Source: Stachybotrys elegans
Lineage: Eukaryota; Ascomycota; Sordariomycetes; Hypocreales; Stachybotryaceae
Reading direction: 5' to 3'
DNA length: 64,000 nucleotides
NCBI GenBank assembly: GCA_020746835.1
Contig: JAGPNK010000001.1
Coordinates: 806,001 to 870,000 of the forward strand
This document shows positions 1 through 9,182 of the stretch, piece by piece. The notes below the pieces were generated by a model. That model ran no database searches. It was not told the DNA's origin and saw only the letters and a program-made list of their open reading frames with translations. How positions within the stretch are numbered: position 1 is the first letter of the stretch; the number at the start of each line of letters is the position of its first letter. Made by a program: the position numbers and the translations under genes.

Positions 1-180
1 AGCGTCCGTCTGCAAGAGGAGGGCCGATTCTGGATGGCGATGAGGACGCTGCCGATGAAGGGGTGGAATTAGCCAGCCGACATTAAATTCTGAATATACA
101 CAATGTGCATGCATGGAATTGATACTTGGACAAGATTCATGTGCTTGGGGTATTTGTATTCATTCCATGTTATTGTATGA

Positions 181-1062
181 CTACCTGGTCCTGTCGTCTG
201 CCGCATTGCCCAGGTCAATAACATCTTCATCCTCGTCATCCTTGTTGGCATCGCCATCTCCTGAAGTCCTCTCCCGATCAACTACAGGGACATAGCCGGC
301 CTCGGCAGCAGCGGCATCCTTGCTCTCGTCCTTGCGGCCAACAATGACGTTACCAATGATGAGCAGCGTCGCACCAGCCCACCACATGGGGGGCAGGGAC
401 TCGGAGAAGATGAAGAGGCCGAGCAGGGCGGTGAGCATGAAGTTTGTGGATGTATTCATGATGGACACCTGCGTGGTGGACGTACCGCGGGCCAGGGCCG
501 TGGTGAAGAGCGTCCACATCTGGATAAGTATGGTGAGCGGAAAGACAAGTCATGACGTGATGTAAAATGCTGGACTTACGACGCCATTGAACGTGAGGTT
601 GAGAGCGAAGAATGCCTGTCCAAATTTAGCCATATGGTCGGGAGTAGGCTGGGGAGCAGAGACTGACTGCTCTGACGGCGATTTCTACAAACTTCTCAAT
701 ATCGCTGAGGCCAAGGAAGCTGGCGATGCTTTGAGAAATGATGGTTGTAAGCTCCGTCGTTGTTCTGAGAATACACATTAGCATGACGGCCTCGGGATGC
801 TCATGGCGTGAAGCAGTCATGATATTCAGAAAGCCCGACACAGATGCACCTATTCAGACGGGAAGAGATGAAAAATCTATACATACAGCTTGGCAAAGAC
901 ACCATTGAATGCCGCGCAGGCGCCGCTCGCAACGGCAAAGAAGATCCATTGAGAACGGAGGCCGCTGGCGGCCATGGTTGCGTCGTCTTTGCTAGTCGTC
1001 GGCTGACGGCTGGGGACTGACGCTGTTTCCCGGGGGGACTTGGTGTGTCGTTGACGGACCAT
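181..1062 (-). CDS. TMEM42/EamA-like multi-pass membrane protein
   Basis: Four exons read on the minus strand: 1062-887, 764-668, 615-580, 519-181; introns of 122, 52 and 60 nt; 215 aa. The N-terminal segment (FFAVASGACAAFNGVFAKL) and the third and fourth exons (LNLTFNGV then MWTLFTTALARGTSTTQVS) match the layout of the small drug/metabolite-transporter-like TMEM42 family. The last hydrophobic stretch (MWWAGATLLIIGNVIVG) is followed by an acidic, probably cytosolic tail. Function in the family is not established; EamA proteins are usually transporters of small metabolites. An internal ATG at 975 could be an alternative start just before the first membrane segment. The intron 2 donor is GTCAGT, less usual than its neighbours. 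The family call is good; the exact start and exon 2 end are less certain. Confidence 0.75.
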
Positions 1063-1736
1063 TGTTGCGAAGGGGGGGGGGGAGGGATCCGGATCAGACG
1101 GGGAACTGACGAAAGACTGGCGGTGCTGATGGGTGACGGAATGGGTATGAATGTGGCGGACGGGCTTCCCAGAGACAGTGGCAGCTTGGCGGCGGGAAGC
1201 AACCTGCACCCACCCCTGAGGTCCATACTTTGGCGGCGGGAAGCAGGCATCCACCCCCTGAGGCTCGGGCGGGTGCTTTTGGCGGCGCCTAAGTAATGTT
1301 GCTCTGGGGTTCAGCAGCATGATGCGCTGTAACAGAACCTACCTAGATGGCAACAATTCACGTATCAGGGAGCATGCTCCAGTCGAGAACCAAATTTCAT
1401 AGCTGTAAATTTCAAGTGTGTTCATTCTTGTGTTTGTCTGGGAAGCAACATCAGGGCTTCTCATAGGCCTTTCATATATCAATGGCAGAGAGTCTCTTCC
1501 CACCAGCCTCCGTAATCAAAGGCAGCAAGTATCATGCTGCAACCCATTATCCTGGTTCCGTTTACTCGTGTAATGCAAAGCAAGTAAAAGACGAGAGAAG
1601 AAAAGAAGAAGAGAAGGAAAAGAAACAAATCAACACCCGGTACGCCGCCCAATGCAAAAGAAAGAAAGAGAATCCCGTCTAGTCGGTGATGAAAGGGCAT
1701 TCGCCCAGGCTGGCTGGCTGGCTGGCCGGCCTTTGT
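1063..1736. other. intergenic: promoter of the TMEM42-like gene and 3' side of TOA2
   Basis: No gene seen. It contains a run of about ten G near 1072-1081, a GC-rich tract with a repeated 16-bp box (see the repeat at 1186-1287), a purine-rich A/G tract at about 1575-1630 and a short GGCT tetranucleotide run at about 1708-1724. Confidence 0.6.
1186..1287. repeat. imperfect tandem repeat with TTGGCGGC boxes
   Basis: A 16-bp unit (ttggcggcgggaagca) is identical at 1186-1201 and 1230-1245, each followed by a similar C-rich stretch ending ccctgagg. A third, partial box (ttggcggcg) lies at 1279-1287. The spacing is about 44-49 bp. It sits about 125-225 bp upstream of the TMEM42-like start codon, so the boxes could be repeated transcription-factor sites; that role is inferred. 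Confidence 0.65.
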
Positions 1737-2293
1737 TTACGGTCCCTCGCCGGGCTTCTTGGAGTTGCAGCTGACAATCTTGACCTTATCCACCGTCACC
1801 TGCGACTGCCCATTGTCCATCTTGAACGTGACGTTCTTGATGAGGAATGTCCACACCTCGTCGCAGAAGCGGTACGTATCCAGAGCGCCCTGCGTAAGAT
1901 CACCGGACCCGTTAGTCACACTGATTGATTGATACGGGCAAAGATGCGTGCCGGCATGGCTTGCCGGTCGCGTGGGGTAACTACGGGCGACTATTCACCT
2001 TGAACTGTAGCCTGTTCTTGACGTTCTTCTGCAGCGCCTCGGTGATGGCCTGGTCAAAGTTGCCCAGGATCTTCATCGCCAGCTGCGGGTTGATGCGCTC
2101 ATCGCTGATGAGGTCGTCGAGCGTGTCCGTCAGGGCGAGGCCGATGCTGCGAATGCGCCAACGCGAGGCTCGGTTAGCCTACAACTCTACACCACACGTC
2201 CCCAACTTGCCACCACCCAGCCGTCCACCGCGGGAATCACAAGTACCTGCTGCGTCGGTATAGCTCGTAGAAGGACTGCGCGCCGGTGGCCAT
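1737..2293 (-). CDS. TOA2: transcription initiation factor IIA small (gamma) subunit
   Basis: Three exons: 2293-2247, 2146-1999, 1889-1737; introns 100 and 109 nt; 115 aa, normal for the family. TFIIA gamma pairs with the large subunit and stabilises TBP on TATA DNA for RNA polymerase II initiation in the nucleus. The N-terminal helical part begins [18 protein letters not shown] and continues through [10 protein letters not shown]. The C-terminal beta part contains the conserved [19 protein letters not shown] and ends in [12 protein letters not shown]. Splice joins fall within conserved motifs (RRSS/IG and LQFK/GALD), which supports the model. It is divergent from VMA16, sharing a 424 bp promoter region. 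Confidence 0.93.
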
Positions 2294-2717
2294 GGCTGCA
2301 AGATGCCGTAATTCTCGGATGCGGACGGGGGTCAAGAGTGAAGCTCGGAGCGAGGATACGTGGTAGGCCAAGCGTATGGTGGTTGCCTAGTGCTGTAGGT
2401 TGATAGAGGGAGAGTTGCAGTTGGTCCCTGTGATTGAGTCCCCGTCTGCATCACCGCGCTGACTAATATTCTCCGCCAACCCGTAGTAGCGCCAGGCTCC
2501 CAGTAATTGAAATCATGTGACGTCGCCTTTGGGGGGCAGGGAGCCTTGACGTCGCGCCAGTTCCTGAACGGAATTCACAGTCAACCAGGAGCTTCGCCAG
2601 AGCTTCCCAACGAGACCCTCGCCATCAACCCGCCCTCCCGCATCCGCGACCCGAAAACAGAAAAAAAAAAATTAGAAAACGAAAACCTCTCCTCCCACGA
2701 AGAAACAGTTCTCGAAG
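2294..2717. promoter_or_regulatory. divergent promoter region TOA2 / VMA16 with two TGACGTCGC motifs
   Basis: The 424 bp between the two start codons contain tgacgtcgc at about 2517-2525 and again at about 2547-2555, in the same orientation. TGACGTC is the core of CRE/ATF-type bZIP sites. That they regulate either gene is inferred. An A-rich tract at about 2656-2670 precedes the VMA16 start. Confidence 0.35.
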
Positions 2718-3523
2718 ATGAGCCTCAAATATGGAGTCGGCGGCGTCGGCTCGTTCCTGACCATCGTCGGAGCGTGTACGCATCAAAAGCCCATTTCCCC
2801 AATCAATCAATCAATGCAGCGCGGCTGACGCATCGCAGATATGCTCTTCACCGGCAGCGGCGAGGAGTTCAATGTCGGAGCCTTCCTTGAGTCCGTGTCG
2901 CCCTACACCTGGGCCTCCATGGGCATTGCTCTGTGCATTGGCCTGTCTGTCGTAGGCGCAGCATGGTACGTATTGTTCGACTTCAAGTTGGAATACCCTA
3001 TCCAGCAGCCATCCTGACACACACTCTCTCTCCTGCAGGGGCATCTTCATTACCGGATCGACCATCCTCGGTGCAGGCGTCAAGGCTCCGCGAATCCGAA
3101 CCAAGAACCTCATCTCCATCATCTTCTGCGAGGTCGTCGCCATCTACGGCGTCATCATGGCCATCGTCTTCTCTGCCAAGGTCTCCAGTGTCCAGGGCGC
3201 CCACATGTTCTCCGCCAACTCCTACTTCACCGGCTACGCCCTGTTCTGGTCCGGCCTGACCGTCGGTTTCTGCAACCTGGTGTGCGGCGTGGCTGTTGGC
3301 ATCAACGGCAGTAGTGCTGCCCTGGCCGACGCGGCCGATGGCACTCTGTATGATATTCCGTCCTCCCATCGTCGGTAGTAACCCCAAGCTAACAAGTTTC
3401 TACAGATTTGTCAGGATTCTTGTTATCGAGATTTTCAGCTCCGTTTTGGGTCTGTTCGGCCTCATCATCGGCCTTATCGTCTCCTCCAAGGCCGACGACT
3501 TTGGCCAGGGCGCAAAGGCCTAG
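2718..3523 (+). CDS. VMA16: V-type H+-ATPase proteolipid subunit c''
   Basis: Four exons: 2718-2775, 2839-2965, 3039-3347, 3406-3523; introns 63, 73 and 58 nt; 203 aa. This is a membrane-ring subunit of the vacuolar ATPase Vo sector that carries protons into vacuoles and Golgi-derived compartments. Conserved segments visible: [64 protein letters not shown] with the membrane-embedded Glu of the c'' type, and the C-terminal [14 protein letters not shown] followed by [20 protein letters not shown] with a second acidic residue. Every splice join restores the expected frame (AYMLF, AAWGIF, TLFVRIL). The length and five hydrophobic segments favour c'' over the shorter c or c' subunits. Confidence 0.93.
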
Positions 3524-3869
3524 AGTGTCCCGATGGGCTCTTGGGCATGACACAGTTGGTGAGGAAATATATCAGTAGGAGTGTGAAGCTGCCCTGGCGC
3601 ATCAGTCCAGGGTCACAGATTTGCATTGCACCAATACAACTTGGTCGGGCGTTTGGAAGATATGGGCTGGGGAGGAAACTGTTTACGGATTGTACCATTA
3701 GCGGCCCAGAATCGCGTGTACATCAGAACGAGGTGGATGGGATGAACATAGTACGTCTCAGTTTAGAAATGATTCAGTCGCGTTACCCAGGCATGGGACG
3801 TAGGGGTGCGTATTCAAGGGTGGTCGTCATGATGGCCCCCTACACCAAAACCTACTCACTTTTTTTTTA
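3524..3869. other. intergenic between convergent VMA16 and cnxE
   Basis: 346 bp holding the 3' ends of both genes. A T9 run lies at about 3860-3868 beside the cnxE stop. No gene seen. Confidence 0.6.
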
Positions 3870-6023
3870 TCAACAATGAATATCGCTCATCATCCAAGCC
3901 TCTATCGTGGAGCCCTTCTTCAATGTTTCCCCCTTGCCGCTGGGTATACGCAGCAAGGCGTTTGCCGACTTGAGGCTACCCACCTTGGAGCTGCGCTGGC
4001 CGCCCGTGCTGCTCGCAGACAGTTTACCATCGCGGCCGACCGAGACCACAGCGCGGTGGAATTCAAGTCGCGAGTCCAACGAGAAGTCGTGGGCCGCCAT
4101 GACGGGGACCTTGGGCAGCCCAGGGGCGCCGGCGCCGGATTGCTGCTGGAGCGATGGCAGGACAAAGACATGGAATGCCACGAGCGCAGAGGCAGGGTTT
4201 CCGGGTAGGGAGAAGATGGTCTTTGTGACACGCTCGCCGTCATTATCCTTGACCTGGACTGTCGCAAAGGTCGTGGGCTTTCCGGGCTTCATGGCGACGC
4301 GGCCAAAGTGTATCGTGCCGCCAAGGGAGCGCTCAATGGTGGGCTTTAGGAGGTCCAGCTCACCCATGGACACGCCGCCCGTGGTGACGAGGACGTCGAT
4401 GCTGCGCAGGCCGTCGCGAAGCGTCTCCTCGAGCGAGCTGCTCTGGTCCTTGGCAATACCGAGGTCAACTACGGGGAAGCCCCAGTGCCGGGCTGCGGAG
4501 AGGAGCGTGATGCGGTTCGTGTCCCTGACCTCGCCGAGCCTCAGATCGCCGGGGCGGTCGTAGTTGACAATCTCGTCGCCCGTGGACAGGATGCCAACGA
4601 CGGGTTTCTGGTATACCTTGGCCTCGGTGACGCCCACGGCAGCCATGAGACCGATTTCGCCTCCGACACCGGAAACATGGTCGCCTTTGCTGAGAATGGC
4701 GGAGCCCAGTTTGATGTCACTGCCGACCTCTCGGACGTTTTCGCCTTCCTTGACATTTTCTGCGTATATCTCCACCTCCTTTTCTTCCTTGCCGTCGTCC
4801 GTCATGCTCTTGAGGATGGTGTCTTCCACCATGATGACAGACGTCGCGCCGGGTGGTAGAGGTGCGCCGGTAGTGATTCGAGCAATCTGGCCTTCTTTCA
4901 GCGGCGCAATCTCACCTGGCGAAGCGTGCGATACGCCAGCAACAGGGAAGACGCCTTTGATGTTGCCATCGGCGGGGACAACCACGGCGTAGCCATCGAC
5001 AATGCTGGCTCGGAAAGCCGGGACGTTTTCTCGCGCCTGCACATCTTCGGCGAGCACAGAGCCTACAATGTGCTCATCGACCTTGGCTGTGACGATCTTG
5101 GGTTCCGGCGTGTGCTGTGTGATCAGGGCAAGAGCATCGTCGACTTGGAGCATGGGGAAGGGCGATTCTCGGTGGCGGCGCGTCGGTCCAAGCTGAGGGT
5201 CGTTGGATAGGGGTGCTATGTTTGGGTTTGTGTGTCTGACGAGGCTGCCATGGCCGTGGCCGTGACCGTGACCGTGACCATGGTTGTGGCCATGGCTATG
5301 ATCATGACCGTGTCCGCCATGACGGTGGTGCTGCTGAGGACGGTCACCCTGTGGTTGGTCTCGGCTTGCACCAATCCCGGCTTGGGACTCGAGCTCCTTA
5401 ACGCCACCCTTGTGCAGAGCGCGTGAATTGGCGCCGGCGGCCTGCTGGCATGCGTGGGGAAGCATCTTGATAATGGACTGCAGGTTTTCCGTGGCACCCT
5501 TGGGGGAGCCGGGCAGGGTGACGATGATGGACTTGTGCCTGACGCCGGCTACGGGGCGAGACATGACGGCGACTGAGAGAGATGGTTAGTATATTTGAGG
5601 CCGGTGTGTTAGGTGATGCGACTTACACGGGGTGACTGCAAGTGAGGCGGCGAGCATCCCGTGGACAAGACCGGGGGCTTCCTTGTGCAACAGAGGTCGA
5701 ACAGCCTAATACATCAGATGAGGATTCTTGGCGCACGGGAGCCAGTAGAACGATACCTCGGGCGTGACATCTGCAACAGCGAATCCGGTGCCGCCGGTCG
5801 TGACGATGAAGTTGATGGGATTAGGTCCATCAGTCCACGCCATGAGCTGCCGCTGGATCTGGATGGTATCGTCCGACACCACTCTCACAAGAGGCTCGTC
5901 CCACTTCCCGGCGCCGTCGTTTTGGAAGACATCCCGAAGGGCCGAGGCCGAAGCATCGGAGGAGGGGACTTGGGCTGCCGTCGTGGAGACGATGAGGATA
6001 GCTGCGGTAAGCGGACCGTCCAT
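3870..6023 (-). CDS. cnxE: bifunctional molybdopterin adenylyl/molybdotransferase (gephyrin-type)
   Basis: Three exons: 6023-5757, 5705-5627, 5572-3870; introns 51 and 54 nt; 682 aa. The two domains adenylate molybdopterin and then insert molybdenum, the last steps of Moco synthesis needed for nitrate reductase. The N-terminal MogA/G domain shows AAILIVSTTAAQ, INFIVTTGGTGFAVADVTPE and, across two splices, the KSIIVTLPGSPKGA loop. The C-terminal MoeA/E domain shows VGILSTGDEIV, LVTTGGVSMGELD and FSLPGNPASALVAF. The order G then E is that of animal gephyrin, opposite to plant Cnx1. The linker (about residues 170-210) is an almost pure His-Gly/His-Asp run, unusual for this enzyme. It is divergent from POP5. 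Confidence 0.93.
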
Positions 6024-6595
6024 TCTCGCGCGCGGCGGGGACGCTGGGCGTAGTATGAGGGAGGTATATACAAGTAAATGCGATTGGAGGATGGGTCAAG
6101 AGTTGAATGCCGAGTTGGTGCGTGTCTGTCTCTAAGTGAGGTAGAAGATGTGAGTTGTAAGTTGTAAGAAACCCCGCCAAGGATGCGTGTCTTGCAGCTT
6201 CTAACCCATTGGGAAAGAAGCAAGGGAGGGATCAATACGCCACACACAATCCCGCGGAGCAAGAGGACTAGGATTGGGCAGAGTTAATATTTTCCTAATA
6301 TATTCTGACAGTAAATTTACCCTAATTTTTCTACCCAGTCTCTCACTTCAAACATTTCAATCATTGTCGTTCCATCTTGAAGCATCGAGCTTGGTTCAAG
6401 GGTAGGTAATTTATAACCCATGGTGGTTTAGCGCCACAACCCATTAATAAATTCTTTAAACTGTGGCCATCAACTCACTTCCATCATTCGAACGGCGAAC
6501 ATCTTCTCAACAACCATCCCGACACTTCACTTACCACTAGGTGCTTACCTCATTCCTCTGATTAATACAATTCTTCTATTTGTACTGCATTCAAA
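6024..6595. other. divergent intergenic region cnxE / POP5
   Basis: 572 bp between two start codons, with an AT-rich centre around 6285-6470 (taatattttcctaatatatt near 6284) that probably includes both core promoters. No gene seen. Confidence 0.5.
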
Positions 6596-7198
6596 ATGGT
6601 CCGAATCAAAGGGAGATACCTCCTCGTCAACATCATCTACCCCCCAGACCCGGAAAAGCTTGCAAAGACAGACGTTCCCGACATTGTCTTCAACCACCAG
6701 CCCACCGTCGAGAACCTCACGCCCCAGGCCCTGCTCAGGGCCATCCGGAGCGAGGTGGCCACGCTGTACGGTGACTACGGGGCCGGAGCAATGGAGGGCC
6801 ATCTCTCAGGTACGCTTGCGCCTCCCCATTTCCCTGTGGCTTTCGCTTACGCTCACCACCTCTCAGTCAAGTATCTATCTCTGGCGACGTCTACCTTCAT
6901 TCTGAGGTGTTCACGCTCTGCTTTCCGCATGCTGTGGTCTGCGTTGACGTTCATGGATCGCGTCCCCGTCAAGGATGGCCGACCTTGCATCTTCCGCGTC
7001 GTTCGCGTCAGTGGCACCATCCGCAAGGTTGAGCAGGAGGCCATCCGTCAGGCCAAGCAGCTCATCCTCGCTGCCAAGGGCGAGTCCGCTTCCATCAACT
7101 CCTTCATCGCCGACATGGCGCGCGAACCGGACCATGTCATGGCGGACACCGCGGGTAATTCGGATTCTGACGACGACATGTCGCTGGGTGATGGCTGA
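6596..7198 (+). CDS. POP5: RNase P/MRP protein subunit Pop5
   Basis: Two exons: 6596-6809 and 6867-7198; 57-nt intron; 181 aa. Pop5 is a core protein of nuclear RNase P (tRNA 5' processing) and RNase MRP (rRNA processing). Conserved marks: the MVRIKGRYLLVNIIYP start, LTPQALLRAIRSEVATLYGD, the strand VKYLS directly after the intron, LRCSRSAFRMLWSALTFM, and FRVVRVSGTIRKVEQEAI. An acidic serine-rich tail ends the protein. The intron is a multiple of three and contains no stop, so its retention would add 19 in-frame residues before VKYLS; splicing is favoured by the GTACGC donor, the CTCTCAG acceptor and family alignment. The gene converges on GPN2, with 4 nt between the stop codons. Confidence 0.92.
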   Translation: MVRIKGRYLLVNIIYPPDPEKLAKTDVPDIVFNHQPTVENLTPQALLRAIRSEVATLYGDYGAGAMEGHLSGTLAPPHFPVAFAYAHHLSVKYLSLATSTFILRCSRSAFRMLWSALTFMDRVPVKDGRPCIFRVVRVSGTIRKVEQEAIRQAKQLILAAKGESASINSFIADMAREPDHVMADTAGNSDSDDDMSLGDG

Positions 7199-7202
7199 GG
7201 AA

Positions 7203-8409
7203 TCATTTATTCTTTCTAACTACCTTAATTCCGCTGTTATCGGGAACCGACATATCGCCAAAGTCGGGGTCATAATCCCCCGCGGGGGCTGAGGTTGCGG
7301 GAGCTGGTACGCCGCCCATCGACTGGTCTAGTTCCATGGCCTGCTCCTGTCTTATCCTCTCCTGCTCCTCCTCGGCCTCGCGCTCCATCCGGTCGTACTC
7401 ATCCTTCTGGTCGATCCACCGCTCCTGGAGATCCTGCACGTCAAGCATGGACGACTCGCTTCTCATGGCAACCGCCCAAACTGTATCGTTGGCACCCTCG
7501 GCGCCTCCAAAGACGTAGCCGTTGGCACGGTCAATCACCCGGAGCAGATGCATCATGCTTTTCTTGTTCTCGACGGCGAGGACTTCGTACCGGACCAGAC
7601 CGTAGTTCTCGATGACGCTAGCGATGGCCTCGTTGAGTTTGCCAAACTTTTCGCTGCGGAGCGCCGGGGATTCCGCCTCGAGGTACGGGGTCATGTACGA
7701 CAGGTCGTCGACGTCGGTGTAGTACTCGAGATTAAAGGGCAGCTCGTCGTATGAGGCGACCTTGTCGATCTTGGACAAGACGTTGATATGGGGCATATCC
7801 ATCTGTATCATGGCGCGGAGGGATAAGAGGACGTTGGAGACGTAGAGCGACGGCTGCGTAAGGCATATCGAGTCGGAAAGGTGTACGCAAACAAACTAGG
7901 AGAGTTAGCCGCTGCCCCTATAGGTAATTAACGGTTGTTCCCCCAATACGAACCCTATACTGCATCTTCTGGAGCTTGTAAAAGATGTTCCGTAGAGAGT
8001 TGTGGTGGGTGTAGAGCTCGACCTGGCCTGGGCAGTCGAAGAGAACGTAGTCTTGATCAAGCTCCTTGAGGGCCTCTTCCAGCCACTCGAAGTTGTGTTC
8101 CAGCTCCTCGAGGGCATACAGAATGCCCCCGTTGGGGCCGAGCTGGTCCTCGCGCATAATGTCCTCCAGCTTGATCAGGTTGCGGATGTCGACGGCCACG
8201 GGGTAGTTTGTGTGGTCGTTGGCGGGATCGAGGTTCACGACGGAGCAGGCGCGCCCGATGGCGCCCATGAACTGGTGCACTGAGGGTAGACAGTCAGCAT
8301 CGTCGTCACAAGTTTGCTTCTCTGATGGGATAGCGGGAGACGGACTGCCATCGCAGTAGGTGCTCTTCCCGGAGCCGGGGCTGCCGAGGACAAGCTGCGC
8401 AAAGGGCAT
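7203..8409 (-). CDS. GPN2: GPN-loop GTPase 2
   Basis: Three exons: 8409-8346, 8279-7954, 7895-7203; introns 66 and 58 nt; 360 aa. GPN GTPases act as cytoplasmic factors for RNA polymerase II/III assembly and nuclear import. Visible: P-loop GSPGSGKSTYC at about residues 9-19, NLDPAND, the diagnostic Gly-Pro-Asn loop in QLGPNGGILYALEEL, the DCPGQVELYTHH G3 motif, and NVLSKIDKV as the G4 base-recognition motif. The C-terminus is a Glu/Gln-rich helix and an acidic tail. Both donors are atypical (GTCCGT and GTTCGT) but give exact family joins (CDG/MHQFMGAIGR and MQYR/FVCVHLSDS). GPN2 is preferred over GPN1/GPN3 by the P-loop context and length. Confidence 0.9.
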
Positions 8410-9182
8410 TTGGTATGTAGGCTGTAGAGTCGTGGGATCAAGCCTGCATCTTCATGTGACGAGTCGTAGCAGGCGCTCGAGGGCGAATGCGCAGGTGGTT
8501 TTCAAGGTGGCGTGGTCAAGTCCATGATTTATTTGGGTTTAACAGAGAAACGAGCTTGGACTAGGCAGCCCACCAGCCAGTGCCCCTCCATAACGATGAA
8601 GTCAGTGGGGAAGCTTACCGCCAATGCATTCATTATGATTGATCTCAAGTTCGCCAACAACAAGTTAATTTCAAGTGATGATTCAATTTGAGATATGGAA
8701 ATCTTTTCTTCTTCCCCAAATGTACTCTACATAAATGGTAGATATTTGGGCTTGAAGGACTTCTTCTTTTCCTAGAGCAGCAAATTCTAATGCAAATCAA
8801 GATACCCTATATCTATTATGTGATGACCGAAACGACATGTCGAGGCTGTATATTAAATGGACAGCGTCTGTTTTGATGAGTCTATAAATAGGGGGGTGCT
8901 TTGGCTGCCGATTGATATAGATGCAATACTGCCTAAGACTGCATGTTGAGCTGCATATCAAACTGTTAGGGTCTGTCTTCATGATTCGGCAAGGCAGCGA
9001 GGGTGGTCCAACTGCCGAGTTGCATTGATGCAATGCTGCCTGAAAAGCGGTGCTCTACAATACCAGGAGGAATTGTATAAAATATCCAGATAACAGATAA
9101 TGCCCACATGTCTCCTACCTGCTTCTCGTAGTAACAAGACCAGCTGTCATTTCCTATATCCTACAATTTACAACACAATAAG
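8410..9182. other. intergenic with a diverged tandem duplication and a TATA element
   Basis: 773 bp between GPN2 and the CorA-like gene, mostly AT-rich. It contains the two-copy repeat at 8842-9043 and a TATA-like box (tataaaata) at about 9076-9084, about 100 bp before the ATG at 9183. No gene seen. Confidence 0.6.
8842..9043. repeat. imperfect ~105-bp direct tandem duplication
   Basis: Copy A (about 8842-8936) and copy B (about 8947-9043) align over their full length at an offset of 105-107 bp. Shared blocks in order: ctgyatatyaaa, gtctgtyttnatga, gggtg, ctgccga, and atgcaatrctgcct. Roughly a quarter to a third of positions differ; several are C/T or G/A changes, with copy A the more AT-rich. 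Copy A carries a second TATA-like string (tctataaata at 8881). Origin by RIP-like mutation of a duplication is possible but not shown. Confidence 0.75.
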
